From: Fallopia convolvulus
Lineage: Eukaryota; Streptophyta; Magnoliopsida; Caryophyllales; Polygonaceae
DNA: 64,000 nt
Assembly: GCA_964016875.1 (NCBI GenBank)
Contig: OZ024719.1
Location: 34,272,679-34,336,678 of the forward strand
Direction: 5' to 3'
A model generated the notes under the pieces. That model did not search any database, was not told the origin of the DNA, and saw only the letters and a program-made list of their open reading frames with translations. Below, piece by piece: positions 23,820 to 37,448 of this stretch (position 1 is the first letter of the stretch; each line of letters begins with the position of its first letter). Position numbers and translations under genes: made by a program.

Positions 23820-26687
23820 TGTAACACCCCGACTTAACGTCGGGACATTACTAGGTAGTTTGACCCTAACGAGTCCTACCTGAACTGGTTGACAACTAGA
23901 ATACCTGGACCTTGCAACTCAGGCACGACAAAAAACTATTTTAAAACATCCAACTATTGTTCAACAAACCACATTTTTAATAATGTCATGCATGAATCCC
24001 AAATGTCTAGCCAAATCACATTCAACACTAGAAATCTGCTAAAGTCAACAACATAGTGAAATATCCAAAAACAACTAACAAGACTAAACTGAACTCTCAA
24101 CTCACTCAGTGACCTAGTGACACGCGTCAACGATCCACTGCAACACCTGACCTAGGCTCCAACACGGGACCTGTGTGAGTACCTGGAACTGAAAAATAAA
24201 GTCCCCGAGGGGTCAGCTACTACCCTAGGCAAGCTAGATAACACACGGCGATGGTAAGACGTTTGAAAAACAACAGTTAGCCAACACTATAATTTTTAAC
24301 AAGTGAATTGAATAGAACAAAATAGGTCAACACACATTTCTACAACCTTAAGAATATGTGAAAGGAAAGGCAGTGCGACATACCATAATCAAACTAACAA
24401 GCACAAAAGTAAAGCATTTGTAATAATAACCAACACTTCGACATTCAACCATTAAAGGGAGATATAACGAAACAAACGTACAATTCATCAAGCGTAGCAA
24501 CAATTCACAAGATCGAAAACCAAGTAAGTAATCACACACACGCACACAACAAAACCATTCACAATCCTATTGGGAAATGTCATTCTCCCTTCCACCACCG
24601 CATTCCCATCTACGGCGCTAACTCCCTGCGCCCGAGTGCAGAGGCAGGCCCTCCCACTTTTCATATACGTCATCCTTCCAACCCCTGGTCAAGCCTCCAC
24701 TGGAGCACTTGCCAAAAACAGGCAATCAATTTTTTTTTTTAAAAGGGCCCGGCCGACACACGACCACGGCTAGACGCCTCTTCGCCACCGACAATCGTCG
24801 CACATGATCGTGCCGGTTACGCTGCCAGCATAGAGAAAGCGATACTATTTCTTTTACGAGAAAACGTTTGAACTGGAAAGCGCATCACATCATTATGAAA
24901 ACATTTCACATGAAAACATACATTCGGGACTAACTCCCAAAACTAATCTCACAATCACGGCATGAAATCTAACAAGACTAGAATAGAGCTGAGCAAGTCG
25001 AGAACGACTTACCTGGAAGGCGATCCCCGAATGAAGTAAGAAATGCGTCGATACTAAAGACCTACGAATTATATCGTTCACAGTTAATCGACTAACCGTG
25101 AGAAGTATCTTTTCGATTCTTGGCAAGCACAACTATAGTGGCTTCGCCAAGCGTGATCTATCATGATTTCATGTTATTCAACAAAAACGGCTTGACTCGA
25201 TTTTAAAATTATTAAACAAAGTCTAGACATGACGACCCCCGGACCAACCTCTACTTAATCAACATACTAGTATTTTAACCTACTAATCTAGATCAAGACA
25301 TTCAATTAAAATCGCAATAAATTCACTAGCCAATATAAAATGAATAAATTAACAAGTTCATTAATAACAATACATTCGAACTCAAAGCAATAGCAATATA
25401 ACATTAAGGACCACCATTAAACCAATACATTCAATCAATTCACGAAAGGCTAACGAGTCAACTAACAACAATTTACCATGCTTCTCTTTACTGTAAACAC
25501 CATTACTAACCAAAATTCACATAAAACAAACAGTTGACTATTGAACTACATAACAATCCCATGGAACTTGACTATTTCGTTACCACGAGAACCCACTGAA
25601 TACATTACTTAATTGTTCACTTTGAACCTTAATCAATACACTAATTAATACCCAAAATTAATTGAACCTTGTAGCACTACACTAATTAGTCACGTTGAAA
25701 CTCTTCTCTACACCATTCAAGCAACAATTCCACACACACAAGAGTCAATTACAACTTACAACAGCAATTGCAAGAACACTAATTAAATATGTAAGGACAA
25801 GAACAAAAGGGGCAAAAGCCTTTACCATGGGCACGAGTTGTCTAGGCCTTAGTTTCACTTCGACAACGCTCGAACGGAAACCTTGCGCAGGTCACACTCT
25901 CGGCCAGGGTTGATCACGGTAAATCTCGGTGCTTGTCACACTCTTGAACGGACACTTGAAGGGAAGCCCGATTTCCTTATACCCTCTCTCCGCTTCTCGA
26001 GTTGTTGACCACGTACTGCAATGGGTCGATCGTCTTCAACAACGACAAGTTTGACGGATGGGATTGGCGGGGCAGATTAGTCCGATGAGATGAGGGCGAA
26101 TCGAAAAACTCGCGGTGCAACTTGGGCGTCCGAATCCTAGCACGAGAATGGGATTTTCAGGGGAAAGAGATGGAGATCTAGAAGACGGACAATCGGAGGA
26201 GGGGCGGCTTACCACTACTATGACCGGCGACGTGAGAGGGTCGACGACATGAGCGGGCCGACAAAAGGAGGGCGTCGACCTCGAGATGGCTTTGGCGGCG
26301 AAACCCTAACGCAGAGGAGGCGCTCGACTGTGGTGGAGATGGTGACGATGGTTCGACCTAGGCTCGAGAACTCCGAAGAGAGGAAGAGAACCGACAAACC
26401 TAAGGAAGATGGAAGGCCTCCCTACCGGCGGCAATGAGGGCCAACGACGAGGCAGAGCAGCATCTCTCATCTCTTCTTTGAACGACACGATTTTTTTTTT
26501 GGCAGGGAAAGTTAGGGCAAGGAAGGCAGAAGAGGGGGAACGAGGGAACGATATCGGGTTTATGTATCAAAACAAGTCTTTGGGCTTTTTGGCCCAAAAC
26601 CAAGAAAGGTAGTAGATTTGAATAAAAAGGTAGTATTTTGATCGGAGTTAAATTATCTAGTTCGCAGACGAAAAACCGAGTCTTACA
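23820..26687 (-). repeat. 3' LTR of Tekay-like element
   Basis: On the minus strand it starts TGTAAGACTCGG and ends GGGGTGTTACA. It matches 30825-33692 with only occasional base changes and tiny indels when compared by eye. Short open frames inside it occur in both copies and are not genes. Confidence 0.95.
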
Positions 26688-29600
26688 TACTACCGCCGTT
26701 AAAGAAAGTTTCGTCCCGAAACTTCCTTGGCTAAAAGTGGGAGCCCACAAGGATTCTCGAGGTTTCACAACCTCTCCTCCTTGAAGAGGTTTGTACTCGA
26801 ACCTAACTTGTTGACATCAACTCTAAACATAACACATGACAAGCAAACCACATATCCAACTACTATAACCATTAAGAAAGTTAACCAATCCGAACACATA
26901 TCAAACACAACCAAGCACACAACAAACACACTTAGTAACACTAAGTCATAACAGGCGACACACCTACTCTTGAGCGGCCTCTAAACTCTACTCTCAAAAG
27001 CCTCTACTAAATCCGGGTACAGTTCGGGGTAGTTCTCTCTCATCCTATCCTCGGTCTCCCAAGTGGCCTCCTCGACACCTCGTCGAGACCACTGAATCAA
27101 CACCAACGGAATCTCCTTGTTCTGCAGTTTCTTAGGACGCTTGTCAAGGATCGCTATCGGCTGCTCTCTGAAAGTATGATCGGGCTCAACCTCCAGCTCT
27201 TCATAGTTGAGTCTGTAGCTGGGATCCGGAACATACTGTCTCAACTATGACACGTGAACGACAAGGTGAACCCTTATCTAAGGCGGTGGTAGCATCATTC
27301 TGTAGGCTACCTCACCCACTCTCTACAGTATCTCAAACGGGCCAATGTAGCGGGGACTCAACTTTCCTTTTACCCCAAATCTCCTCACACCACGTGTAGG
27401 CGACACTCTCAACCAGACGTGTGCCCCTATCTCAAATTCTAGTGGTCGACGTCGCTTGTCTGCATAGGATTTCTGGCGGCTTTGAGCAGCTAGCATATGC
27501 TCCCGGATCGAGGCCACCTTTCCAATCGTCTCCTCTATCATCTGTGGCCTCTTTCCTACAACATCTAACGGGTCATCCCAACACATAGGTGTCTTGCACT
27601 TTCGACCATACAAGCCTCATACGGAGCCATCTGAATAGAGGAGTGCCAACTGTTGTTGTAGGCAAACTCCACCAATGCTAGGTGATCCGACCAATGACCT
27701 CCCCAATCAAGAACACAGGACCTCAACATGTCCTCTAGAGTCTGAATTGTCCTCTCGGACTGTCCATCTGACTGCGGTGGTAAGCAATCGTGAAATGCAA
27801 TCTCGTCCCAAGTACCTCATGTACTTGTTGCCAAAATCTGGAAGTGAAACGCCCACTCTTCACCTGTTGAGAAACCTGACACTTAGCCACAAATCTTGCT
27901 ACATCTGGCTTTATGCCACCCCACCCGTAATACTGTCGTAAATCTTTGTACATCTTACTCGCTCCAGGGTGAATCGAGTACAACATGAGACTCTTGCAAA
28001 ATCTTCTGTCTCAACTCTACATCCCGAGGCACACAAATTCGGTCGTGCAAACTCAAGATACCCTCTGCTCTCTCTACAAAATCAGGTGCCTCTCCACGAC
28101 TCAACTTCTGCCTCAACTCTTGAATCCTTGGACACACTTCCTGTTTCATCCTCACGTCTTCAAGCAAAGCCGGTTGACACTCCAAGATACTCAGTCTGTC
28201 TTGGTAATGCTGAATTTGTACCTCGATTCCGTACCTTATCAGCTCTCATTGTAACTCTGGTTCAACCGTCAAGTGAGCCAACATAAACTCTTGAGAGTTC
28301 TTCCTACTAAATGCATCGGTGATTACGTTCGCCTTCCCCAAATGGTAAAGGATCTTCAAGTCATGATTCTTCAATAACTCAAGCCATCTCCACCATCTCA
28401 TATTCAGTTCTCTTTGAGTGAAGATGTACTTGTGACTATTATGATCTGCCATCACCTTGCAAGTACTCCTATACGAGTAATGAAGCCAAATCTTCAAGGC
28501 ATGCACCACCGCTGCCAACTCCAAAACATGAGTAAGGTAATTCTGCTCATTCAGCTTCAATTGTCTCAATGCACAAGCAATCATCATGTCCCTCTGTATC
28601 AAGACACCTCCTAGACCTACCTTGGAGGCATCATTGTAGATCACAAAGTTTTCATTCCCTTGAGGGAGAACAAGTATACGAGCTGAAGTCAACCCCCCTT
28701 CAACTCGTCAAAGCTCTTCTAACAAGTCTCATTCCACTCAAAACAAGTGGTCTTTTTCAGCAATTTGGTAAGTGATTGATCTATACGGGAGGAACCTTCC
28801 AAGAACCTCTGATGGTACCCTGCTAGCCCTGGGAAGCTCTGCACACCTCCTTCACATTCCTTAGGGTTTCTCAAGCCTTCACGACCTCCATCTTCACAAG
28901 CCTGAACAGAGCCCCTGCTTGTTTGTTTTGAAAGGTCCGAGTTCAAGCCCGACAGAGCCTCCGTTTTCACAAGGTCCCTCATAACTCCCTTAGTGGACAC
29001 CAAATGTCCTAGAAAAGTGACTTCTGAAAGCCGAACTAGCACTTGACAACTTAGCAACAGTCAAGGTTACCTTAGCAGCTTGAGATACTCGGCGTGTTCC
29101 TCCTCATCCCTGGAGTAAAATAGGGCATTATCGAATTAACCGACCACAATCTGTCCAAGGAAACTATAAACATCCGGTTTACCAACTCCATGAGCACTTC
29201 AGGTATATGGTTCTATCCGAACGACATCATAGCAAACTCATAATGCTCATATCTTACTCGGAAAGCCGTCATGGAATGTTCCCCTCCCGAATCCTCCACT
29301 GATGATAACCTCACATCAAATCCACCTTTGAATACACCGTAGCCCCCTTAAGTTGATCCAACAAATCATCAATATGAGGTAGTGGGTACTTGTTCTTGAT
29401 GGTGACTCTATTCAACTCCCGAAAATCAATACACAAGCGAAGTGAACCGCCCTTCTTCTTTACAAACAAAACTAAAGCTCCCCAGGGTGACACGCTCGGA
29501 CGTACATACCCTTTCTCCAACAACTCTTCCAATTGTGCCTTCAATTCCTTCATTTCCTGTCGGAGCTATGCGGTATGGAGCCCTTGAGATCGGGATTGTT

Positions 29601-30824
29601 CCTGGCTCAAGGTCAATGCTGAAATCAACCTCTCTTTGAGGTGGCAAGCCTAGTAGATCGTCTGGAAAGACATCCTTAAACTCACAGACTACCGGTATAT
29701 CTTGAATGTGTGGCCCTTCCTTGTCCCCTTGTAGGACATAACACCAATACCCTACACACCCTCCATTAAGCAACTTTGCGGCTTTCACCATACTAATCAC
29801 CGATCTCGGCCCAACTTGCTCCAACTCCTGACTCACTTGTACAGTCCCGTCATCTGCGGACACCGTGACTGTGCCCTTATGTATATCTAACACTGCTTTA
29901 TAATGCCTCATCCAATCCATTCCTAAAATCACGTCGTCATCTGGGGAGAACTGCATTACTATAAGATCTGCATACCAGTCTCTACCTCCTATTCTGATAG
30001 GGCACTGCAGAATCTCTCTATTCTCACTCACCTTACTACCATCAGGTAGACCCACTACAAAAGATTCGCCTTTTGTGCAAGTCAACACTAGTCTAGCTAC
30101 GCAAGCAGAGGACACAAAAGAGTGTGTGGCACCCGTGTCAAAAAGAATGTGAACAGGTTTAGATTGAATCCAAAACGTACCTGTAGCAGTCGGTGCATGT
30201 AAGGCATCAACTCTCCTCATCTCGAACACTCGAGGTTGGTTGATTCTCTAGGCGTTGGCTCCTGTACCTCGGCCTCTATACCGACCTGATGCTTGCTGAG
30301 TCTGTTGTGGCGGACGACGAGCTCCCTGATTCACAGTTCCTAGCAAAGATCCTTGAGAGGGTACACCGACCTTGCAATACTGTCGCATATGGCCAGGCTT
30401 CCCACAGTTGAAGCAGTTCCGGACTGGCTTTGGACACTGATTTCTGAAGTGATCAGTGCCTCCACAATTGAAGGACTCTCTCGAACCCCTAATAGACCGG
30501 CCCTATTGAGTCTAACCCTGATAACCTTGTGATTGAGAACACGACCGACCCTGTCTAGTTTGTGGGGTCATCTTTTCAGAAAGTCCAAAGGTCAAAACTT
30601 TAAACTTGACTAAAAATTAAGGATTTACCTACTAATCCACGTGAGGTCCTTCGGCGGATGGCAGAGGAGTCACGTCGTGTCATCTACCCCTAGATGCGGT
30701 ATGACTACCCCATTTAAAAACTTTTTTGGAAAACATTGGCCGGTTTTAGTTTTTAGTTGGACCTCGTGTACACGTATTGCTCGATTCCATGTGCCCTGTT
30801 GCCAACCTGGCTCTGATACCAATT
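26688..30824 (-). pseudogene. Tekay-like gag(partial)-pol pseudogene
   Basis: Read on the minus strand: a gag zinc knuckle near 30350-30430 (CFNCGKPGHMRQYC, pattern CX2CX4HX4C); aspartic protease at 29750-30229 (ILFDTGATHSFVS, ILGMDWM); RT start at 29311-29553 (SPWGALVLFVKKK, LCIDFRELN), with a stop where KVDLRSGYHQ is expected. The RT catalytic YxDD segment near 29130-29190 is unreadable. RNase H is at 28246-28692. The integrase zinc finger (27735-27990) has the second cysteine replaced by serine (KCQVSQQVK). The frame then jumps to GRFTSRFWQQ, so the integrase core with its first acidic residues is deleted. The integrase C-terminus is at 27323-27613 and a chromodomain-like tail at 26981-27244 (WETEDRMRENYPEL). 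Most of gag is missing. The copy is not autonomous. Confidence 0.9.
30802..30821 (-). other. Primer-binding site, initiator Met tRNA type
   Basis: The minus-strand sequence starting TGGTATCAGAGCCAGGTT lies three bases inside the 5' LTR end. It is complementary to the 3' end of plant initiator methionine tRNA. It fixes the orientation of the element. Confidence 0.9.
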
Positions 30825-33692
30825 TGTAACACCCCGACTTAACGTCGGGACATTACTAGGTAGTTTGACCCTAACGAGTCCTACCTGAACTGGTTGACAA
30901 CTAGAATACCTGGACCTTGCAACTCGGGCACGACAAGAAAACTATTTTAAAACATCCAACTGTTGTTCAACAAACCACATTTTTAATAATGTCATGCATG
31001 AATCCCAAATGTCTAGCCAAATCACATTCAACACCAGAAATCTGCTAAAGTCAACAACATAGTGAAATATCCAAAAACAACTAACAAGACTAAACTGAAC
31101 TCTCAACTCACTCAGTGACCTAGTGACACGCGTCAACGATCCACTGCAACACCTGACCTAGGCTCCAACACGGGACCTGTGTGAGTACCTGGAACTGAAA
31201 AATAAAGTCCCCGAGGGGTCAGCTACTACCCTAGGCAAGCTAGATAACACACGGCGATGGTAAGACGTTTGAAAAACAACAGTTAGCCAACATTATAATT
31301 TTTAACAAGTGAAAGAATAGAAAAAAATAGGTCAACACACATTTCTACAACCTTAAGAATATGTGAAAGGAAAGGCAGTGCGACATACCATAATCAAACT
31401 AACAAGCACAAAAGTAAAGCATTTGTAATAATAACCAACACTTCGACATTCAACCAATAAAGGGAGATATAACGAAACAAACGTACAATTCATCAAGCGT
31501 AGCAAGAATTCACAAGATCGAAAACCAAGTAAGTAATCACACACACGCACACAACAAAACCATTCACAATCCTATTGGGAAATGCCATTCTCCCTTCCAC
31601 CACCGCATTCCCATCTACGACGCTAACTCCCTGCGCCCGAGTGCAGAGGCAGGCCCTCCCACTTTTCATATACGTCATCCTTCCAACCCCTGGTCAAGCC
31701 TCCACTGGAGCACTTGCCAAAAACAGGCAATCAATTTTTTTTTAAAAGGGCCCGACCGACACACGACCACGGCTAGACGCCTCTTCGCCACCGACAATCG
31801 CTGCACATGATCGTGCCGGTTACGCTTCCAGCACAGAGAAAGCGATACTATTTCTTTTACGAGAAAACGTTTGAACTGGAAAGCGCATCACATCATGTAT
31901 GAAAACATTTCACATGAAAACATACAATCGGGACTAACTCCCAAAACCAATCTCACAATCACGGCATGAAATCTAACAAGACTAGAATAGAGCTGAGCAA
32001 GTCAAGAACGACTTACCTGGAAGGCGATCCCCGAATGAAGTAAGAAATGCGTCGATACTAAAGACCTACGAATTATATCGTTCACAGTTAATCGACTAAC
32101 CGTGAGAAGTATCTTTTCGATTCTAGGCAAGCACAACTATAGTGGCTTCGCCAAGCGTGATCTATCATGATTTCATGTTATTCAACAAAAACGGCTTGAC
32201 TCGATTTTAAAATTATTAAACAAAGGCTAGACATGACGACCCCCGGACCAACCTCTACTTAATCAACATACTAGTATTTTAACCTACTAATCTAGATCAA
32301 GACATTCAATTAAAACCGCAATAAATTCACTAGCCAATATAAAATGAATAAATTAACAAGTTCATTAATAACAATACATTCGAACTCAAAGCAGTAGCAA
32401 TATAACATTAAGGACCACCATTAAACCAATACATTCAATCAATTCACGAAAGGCTAACGAGTCAACTAACAACAATTTGCCATGCTTCTCTTTACTGTAA
32501 ACACCATTCTTAACCAAAATTCCCATAAAACAAACAGTTGACTATTGAACTACATAACAATCCCATGGAACTTGACTATTTCGTTACCACGAGAACCCAC
32601 TGAATACATTACTTAATTGTTGACTTTGAACCTTAATCAATACACTAATTAATACCCAAAATTAATTGAACCTTGTAGCACTACACTAATTAGTCACGTT
32701 GAAACTCTTCTCTACACCATTCAAGCAACAATTCCACACACACAAGAGTCAATTACAACTTACAACAGCAATTGCAAGAACACTAATTAAATATGTAAGG
32801 ACAAGAACAAAAGGGGCAAAAGCCTTTACCCAAGGCACGAGTTGTCTAGGCCTTAGTTTCACTCCGACAACGCTCGAACGGAAACCTTGCGCAGGTCACA
32901 CTCTCGGCCAGGGTTGATCACGGTAAATCTCGGTGCTTGTCACACTCTTGAACGGACACTTGAAGGGAAGCCCGATTTCCTTATACCCTCTCTCCGCTTC
33001 TCGAGTTGTTGACCACGTACTGCAATGGGTCGATCGTCTTCAACAACGACAAGTTTGACGGATGGGATTGGCGGGGCAGATTAGTCCGATGAGATGAGGG
33101 CGAATCGGAAAACTTGCGGTGCAACTTGGGCGTCCGAATCCTAGCACGAGAATGGGATTTTCAGGGGAAAGAGATGGAGATCTAGAAGACGGACAATCGG
33201 AGGAGGGGCGACTTACCACTACTATGACCGACGACGTGAGAGGGTCGACGACGTGAGCGGGCCGACAAAAGGAGGGCGTCGACCTCGAGATGGCTTTGGC
33301 GGCGAAACCCTAACGCAGAGGAGGCGCTCGACTGTGGTGGAGATGGTGACGATGGTTCGACCTAGGCTCGAGAACTCCGAAGAGAGGAAGAGAACTGACA
33401 AACCTAAGGAAGATGGAAGGCCTCCCTACCGACGACAATGAGGGCCAACGACGAGGCAGAGCAGCATCTCTGATCTCTTCTTTGAACGACACGATTTTTT
33501 TTTTTGGCAGGGAAAGTTAGGGCAAGGAAGGCAGAAGAGGGGGAACGAGGGAAAGATATCGGGTTTATGTATCAAAACAAGTCTATGGGCTTTTTGGCCC
33601 AAAACCAAGAAAGGTAGTAGATTTGAATAAAAAGGTAGTATTTTGATCGGAGTTAAATTATCTAGTTCGCAGACGAAAAACCGAGTCTTACA
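30825..33692 (-). repeat. 5' LTR of Tekay-like element
   Basis: Second 2868-bp copy of the LTR at 23820-26687, with the same TG...CA ends, bordered outside by AATTG. The retrotransposon promoter should lie in it, but I could not identify a TATA box with confidence. Confidence 0.95.
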
Positions 33693-34478
33693 AATTGAGA
33701 CGGAAAATTAAAGGCTTTTGACAGATTTGGTACTAAGGAATTCAAATCTAGTTTCAATTTGAGGATTGGATTAAGGGATTGAGAGGGGGAGAACAAATTC
33801 AATTTGACCCAATTAAAATTTTAGGGTTTTTATCATCCGTGGATAATTAAGGGTGGTACGAAGGGGGGGGAGCGGTTTTGTTCGGTGGCTCCGTGGTGGT
33901 GGGCGGAGGAGCTTCTGACGCCGTTGACGGCTGGTGAAGAGATTGGAGGCGGCGGGAGACCGGTGGCAGGAGACCTTCCGCTGGTGAAGAGTTTGGACAA
34001 CAAAATCGCTAAATACAAAGGGAGGATTAAATTATGGTGTGTTGTGTAGTAAGTTATATGGGAGATCTGCATTCTCCGTGTGAAATTGTCAAGGATCTAA
34101 AGCCTTGAAATAGTGGATCTGCATTCTCATGGTGGCTAGATTTGTTATTATTTTTATTTTATAAATTCTTTAAATACAATTATCTACTAGGACTAGGAGG
34201 AGAAGAAACATAAATTTGGTAAAAACAATATAATAAATTTGTTAAATTTTAATTATTTAAAAGCATATATTATGTGGCGCTTATGTGGAAAAAGTTTAAT
34301 GAGATTGAATTATGTGGTGTTTATGTGGTGTGCGTCAATTTCACGAAGATAGGGAGGGTCTCGTTGAACAAAATCTTTATAGTATAGGTGTCTAATAATA
34401 AGTTTTTTAGTACGGGGGTCTAAGCGAAGAAAAGTTTCAAGTTCGGGGGTTAATGTATGTATTCGGCCTATGATTAAT

Positions 34479-37047
34479 GTATGATATTAAGTAAAGATTA
34501 TGTGTGGAAGGTCAATTGGCTAAGGTAGAATATGTAAGATATGTATTTATGACATTAAATCTATAGGAGACAATTGAATGCTTTAAATTCAAAGCATTGA
34601 ATGTAAAAAAATACAAATTTACATGTAGGTTAGATTAGATAGATTAAATACTAGCAAGACCCGGTCGTGCCATGCACGACTATGACTTGAGATTTTTTTT
34701 TTATGTAGGAACCGTACTCGTTGATCGAATTTCACATAAATTTATTCGATAAAAATAAAATATTTTCATCAATAAAAACTTTCAAGCGAAAATTATTATA
34801 ATATGTAGGGAATATAAAAAAATTAAATAATACTATTTAATTATTTATAATATCATAGTTGATTTAATTTTTGAATTATATAATATTATTATAATATACA
34901 AGAAAATTAATACTGAAAAGACTAAATAATATGTCCACACTCATTAGTTGAATATGGTAAGTAATAGAATAAATGAGGTAATTTATTATAATAAGCATGA
35001 AATGCTTATCAATAACATATCTTATTGATTTTTTATTATTTAATATAGTAAGTAGTAAGTACTAATGATGAATGAGATACTAAAAAAACTTTAAGGATTC
35101 GACTTTAGTAATAGTATATTGATTATACATTATATATTAATATAGAAAATATAATGTAAAATATATATATTAAAAAACTTTAAGGTAAGTCCAATATGAT
35201 TTTGATGGTTTATTGATAATATATTTATGGAAAAATATAATAAATTATTTTAAGTAGAATAAAAATCTTTTAGACATATTATAAACTGATTTTTATGGAT
35301 TATAGTTACTGATGATTTTGATGGATTATTCAATTTTAAAAATCTTTGATGGCTTATTGATGATTTTGATGTCTTATTTAATTTTAAAAATCTTTCATAA
35401 AAATAAAAAAATGGAAAAAATAATTTAAATTCTTATAATTTTTTAGCAAATTCAATTTTTGAATTTCTTTTTCTATAAATATTTAAAAATCATTAATAAT
35501 AAAAGACAAATAAAGATTGAACTTTTTTAAAAATAAAATAAATCATCAAGGTTTACATGAATAAGTAAAAAATGAAATTAGGAAAACGTAATGTAAATTT
35601 TTATCAAAATTCAATTTAGGCAAATAATTATCTAAATATTGAAATTTTCTATTTTTTATCAAAATTTGATTTAAGATAAATTTATAATATAAACTAGTTA
35701 TATCCGTCTTGCCATGTACGGCTACATGGATATAATACTTAATTTATTTAATTAATGATTTTAATTTAATATAAAACACAGAAATCACTTATTTATTATA
35801 AATATTTTATACGAAATATTGCATTTGTTATAATGTGAATTATGTGAGACAAAACCAAAATCATTAAAGTGAGCCCAATATGATTTTGATGGCTTAATGA
35901 TAAATTATTTATGGCAAAATATAAATATAAATTATTTTAATTAATCTTTATTCAAAATAGATAAAAGGGCAAAATAATGTAAATTCTTATAAATTATATT
36001 TTTCAAAATACATAATTAATATTTAAAATAAAAATATGAATAAATACTAAATTTTTCAAAGATAAAAAAATCTTCTATATTTACATGAATAAGCCAAAAA
36101 GAAAATTAAGAAAAATATAATATAATTTTATCAAATACAATTTAGGCATGTAATTATCTAAGTAATTGAATTTTTTTTTATCAAAATTTAATTTAAGAGA
36201 AATTTTTTACATAAATAGATAAAAAGATACATATCAAATAATTTTTTTTATTATTTATTAAATTTCTAGTTTAAAAATTATTTTTCACATAAATAGATAG
36301 AAAAGAATTTAAATGTAAAGACTAAACTATTATATATGAAAATTAATTTTTTAAAGTAAGGTGGAGCCAAAATCAACGTGGTGGCTCAAAAAAATATATC
36401 TTTAATTTATATTTATAGATAGATAAATCGATAAATATAAAATAATTTTTTTGTTTTTAAATTAAATTCGAATTTAAAATTTTCATATAAATAGATGGAA
36501 AGGAATTTAATTGTAAAAGATAAAATAATATGAATAAAAATAGAGTTTAAAAAAATTATTAATAGGAAAAGATAAAAAAATGAATAAAGATTAAATGTTT
36601 TTAAGATAAAAAATATTCTATATTAACATGAATAAGTCAAATAGAAAATTAAGGAAAAGATAATGTAAATTTTTTCATCAAATTTCAATTTAGGCAAGTA
36701 ATTATCTAGATATTGAAATTTTTAATTTTTTATCAAAATTTAATTTAAGATAAATCTTTTATATAGATAAATAAAATGGTAAAGATAAATAATTTTCATT
36801 ATTTTTAATCAAATTCAATTTAAAAATTTTCACTTAATAAAAAGGGATTTAATCAATTTGGTGTATCAAAAAGATATAAATTTAATATATATTTTTAGAT
36901 ATAACTTAAAAAATTATTATACAAATATTTAGCATTAATATTTATATTTTTAACTTAAATAAATTATTATAAAAAAATTAGCATTAACATTTAATGTTCA
37001 TATTGATTATTTTATTTTCGATAAAATACTTTCAACATATGTAAATT
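34479..37047. repeat. AT-rich repeat modules with two Helitron-like 3' ends
   Basis: There is no gene. Two minus-strand termini of the Helitron family are visible. At 34651-34680 a perfect hairpin GTCGTGC-ATG-GCACGAC is followed by CTAG and T. At 35694-35735 a degraded hairpin is followed by CTAG and T. A module of about 150 bp containing ACATGAATAAG...AATTTAGGCA...AATTATCTA recurs at about 35545-35690, 36085-36215 and 36620-36775. No 5' terminus was found, so the borders of individual elements are unknown. Confidence 0.5.
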
Positions 37048-37448
37048 ACGAGGTGGTAGATCTGCCCGAGCATTACTCAGGTTAGATTAAAAACAATTCA
37101 CTCGGATCTTGCAACGCGGGCACAAAGGAAAAACTAATAAATCATCTAACCATTTATTTAATGAAAATTGGAAAACATATTTTATGCATGTACACCCAAT
37201 TCCATGAAAGTAGCTAATAACTAAACTATTATGCAATTCCAAAAATATTCTCATAATATGTCATCTATCTACCAAAACGGAAAATCAAACAAAACAACTA
37301 TTGAATGTAATCACATAAAAGCACCCAACCCAAAGCTAGTGACACGCGCATCAATGATCCACTCCACCAGCCGGCCTAGACTCCGACATGGATCCCTGGG
37401 TCATACATGGTACTGGTAAAAATAATCCCTGAAGGGCCAGCTACTAAT
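37048..37448 (-). repeat. Tekay-like LTR fragment (diverged)
   Basis: Shares GGATCTTGCAACGCGGGCAC with the LTR at 60239, and GTGACACGCG...GATCCACT...AGGGCCAGCTACTA-type words with the LTR at 23820. It is cut off where the next element begins at 37449. The far part was not found beyond 54357. Confidence 0.6.

Larger units (their letters stand above)
23820..33692 (-). mobile_element. Tekay/Del-like Ty3/gypsy LTR retrotransposon, complete ends
   Basis: Two LTRs of identical length (2868 bp) begin and end TG...CA and are flanked by the 5-bp duplication AATTG (23815-23819 and 33693-33697). The orientation is minus: the primer-binding site adjoins the right LTR, and the polyprotein runs from about 30.5 kb down to 27.0 kb. 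The internal region is only 4.14 kb and lacks most of gag. Protease, RT, RNase H, integrase and a chromodomain-like tail are recognisable but broken. It inserted into the TIR element at 23222-34468. Confidence 0.95.
23222..34468. mobile_element. Long-TIR (MULE-like) element, split by an LTR retrotransposon
   Basis: The ends are imperfect inverted repeats of about 120 bp that begin GGCCGAATACAT and share CCCGTACTAAAAAAC-like words. They are flanked by TATGATTGAT (23212-23221) and TATGATTAAT (34469-34478), a 10-bp duplication with one mismatch. Without the retrotransposon the element is about 1.37 kb. Its core (23420-23815 and 33700-34100) is gene-like, with TTCTTC-rich leader sequence and GC-rich segments such as GGTGGTGGGCGGAGGAGC, but has no recognisable domain. 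It is related at the termini to the MITE at 21252-21730. Confidence 0.72.

Noticed and set aside
24348..26768. ORFs repeated at 31353-33608 (identical peptides)
   Set aside because: They are paired because the two regions are LTR copies. No domain, no start context, and they are not conserved as genes.
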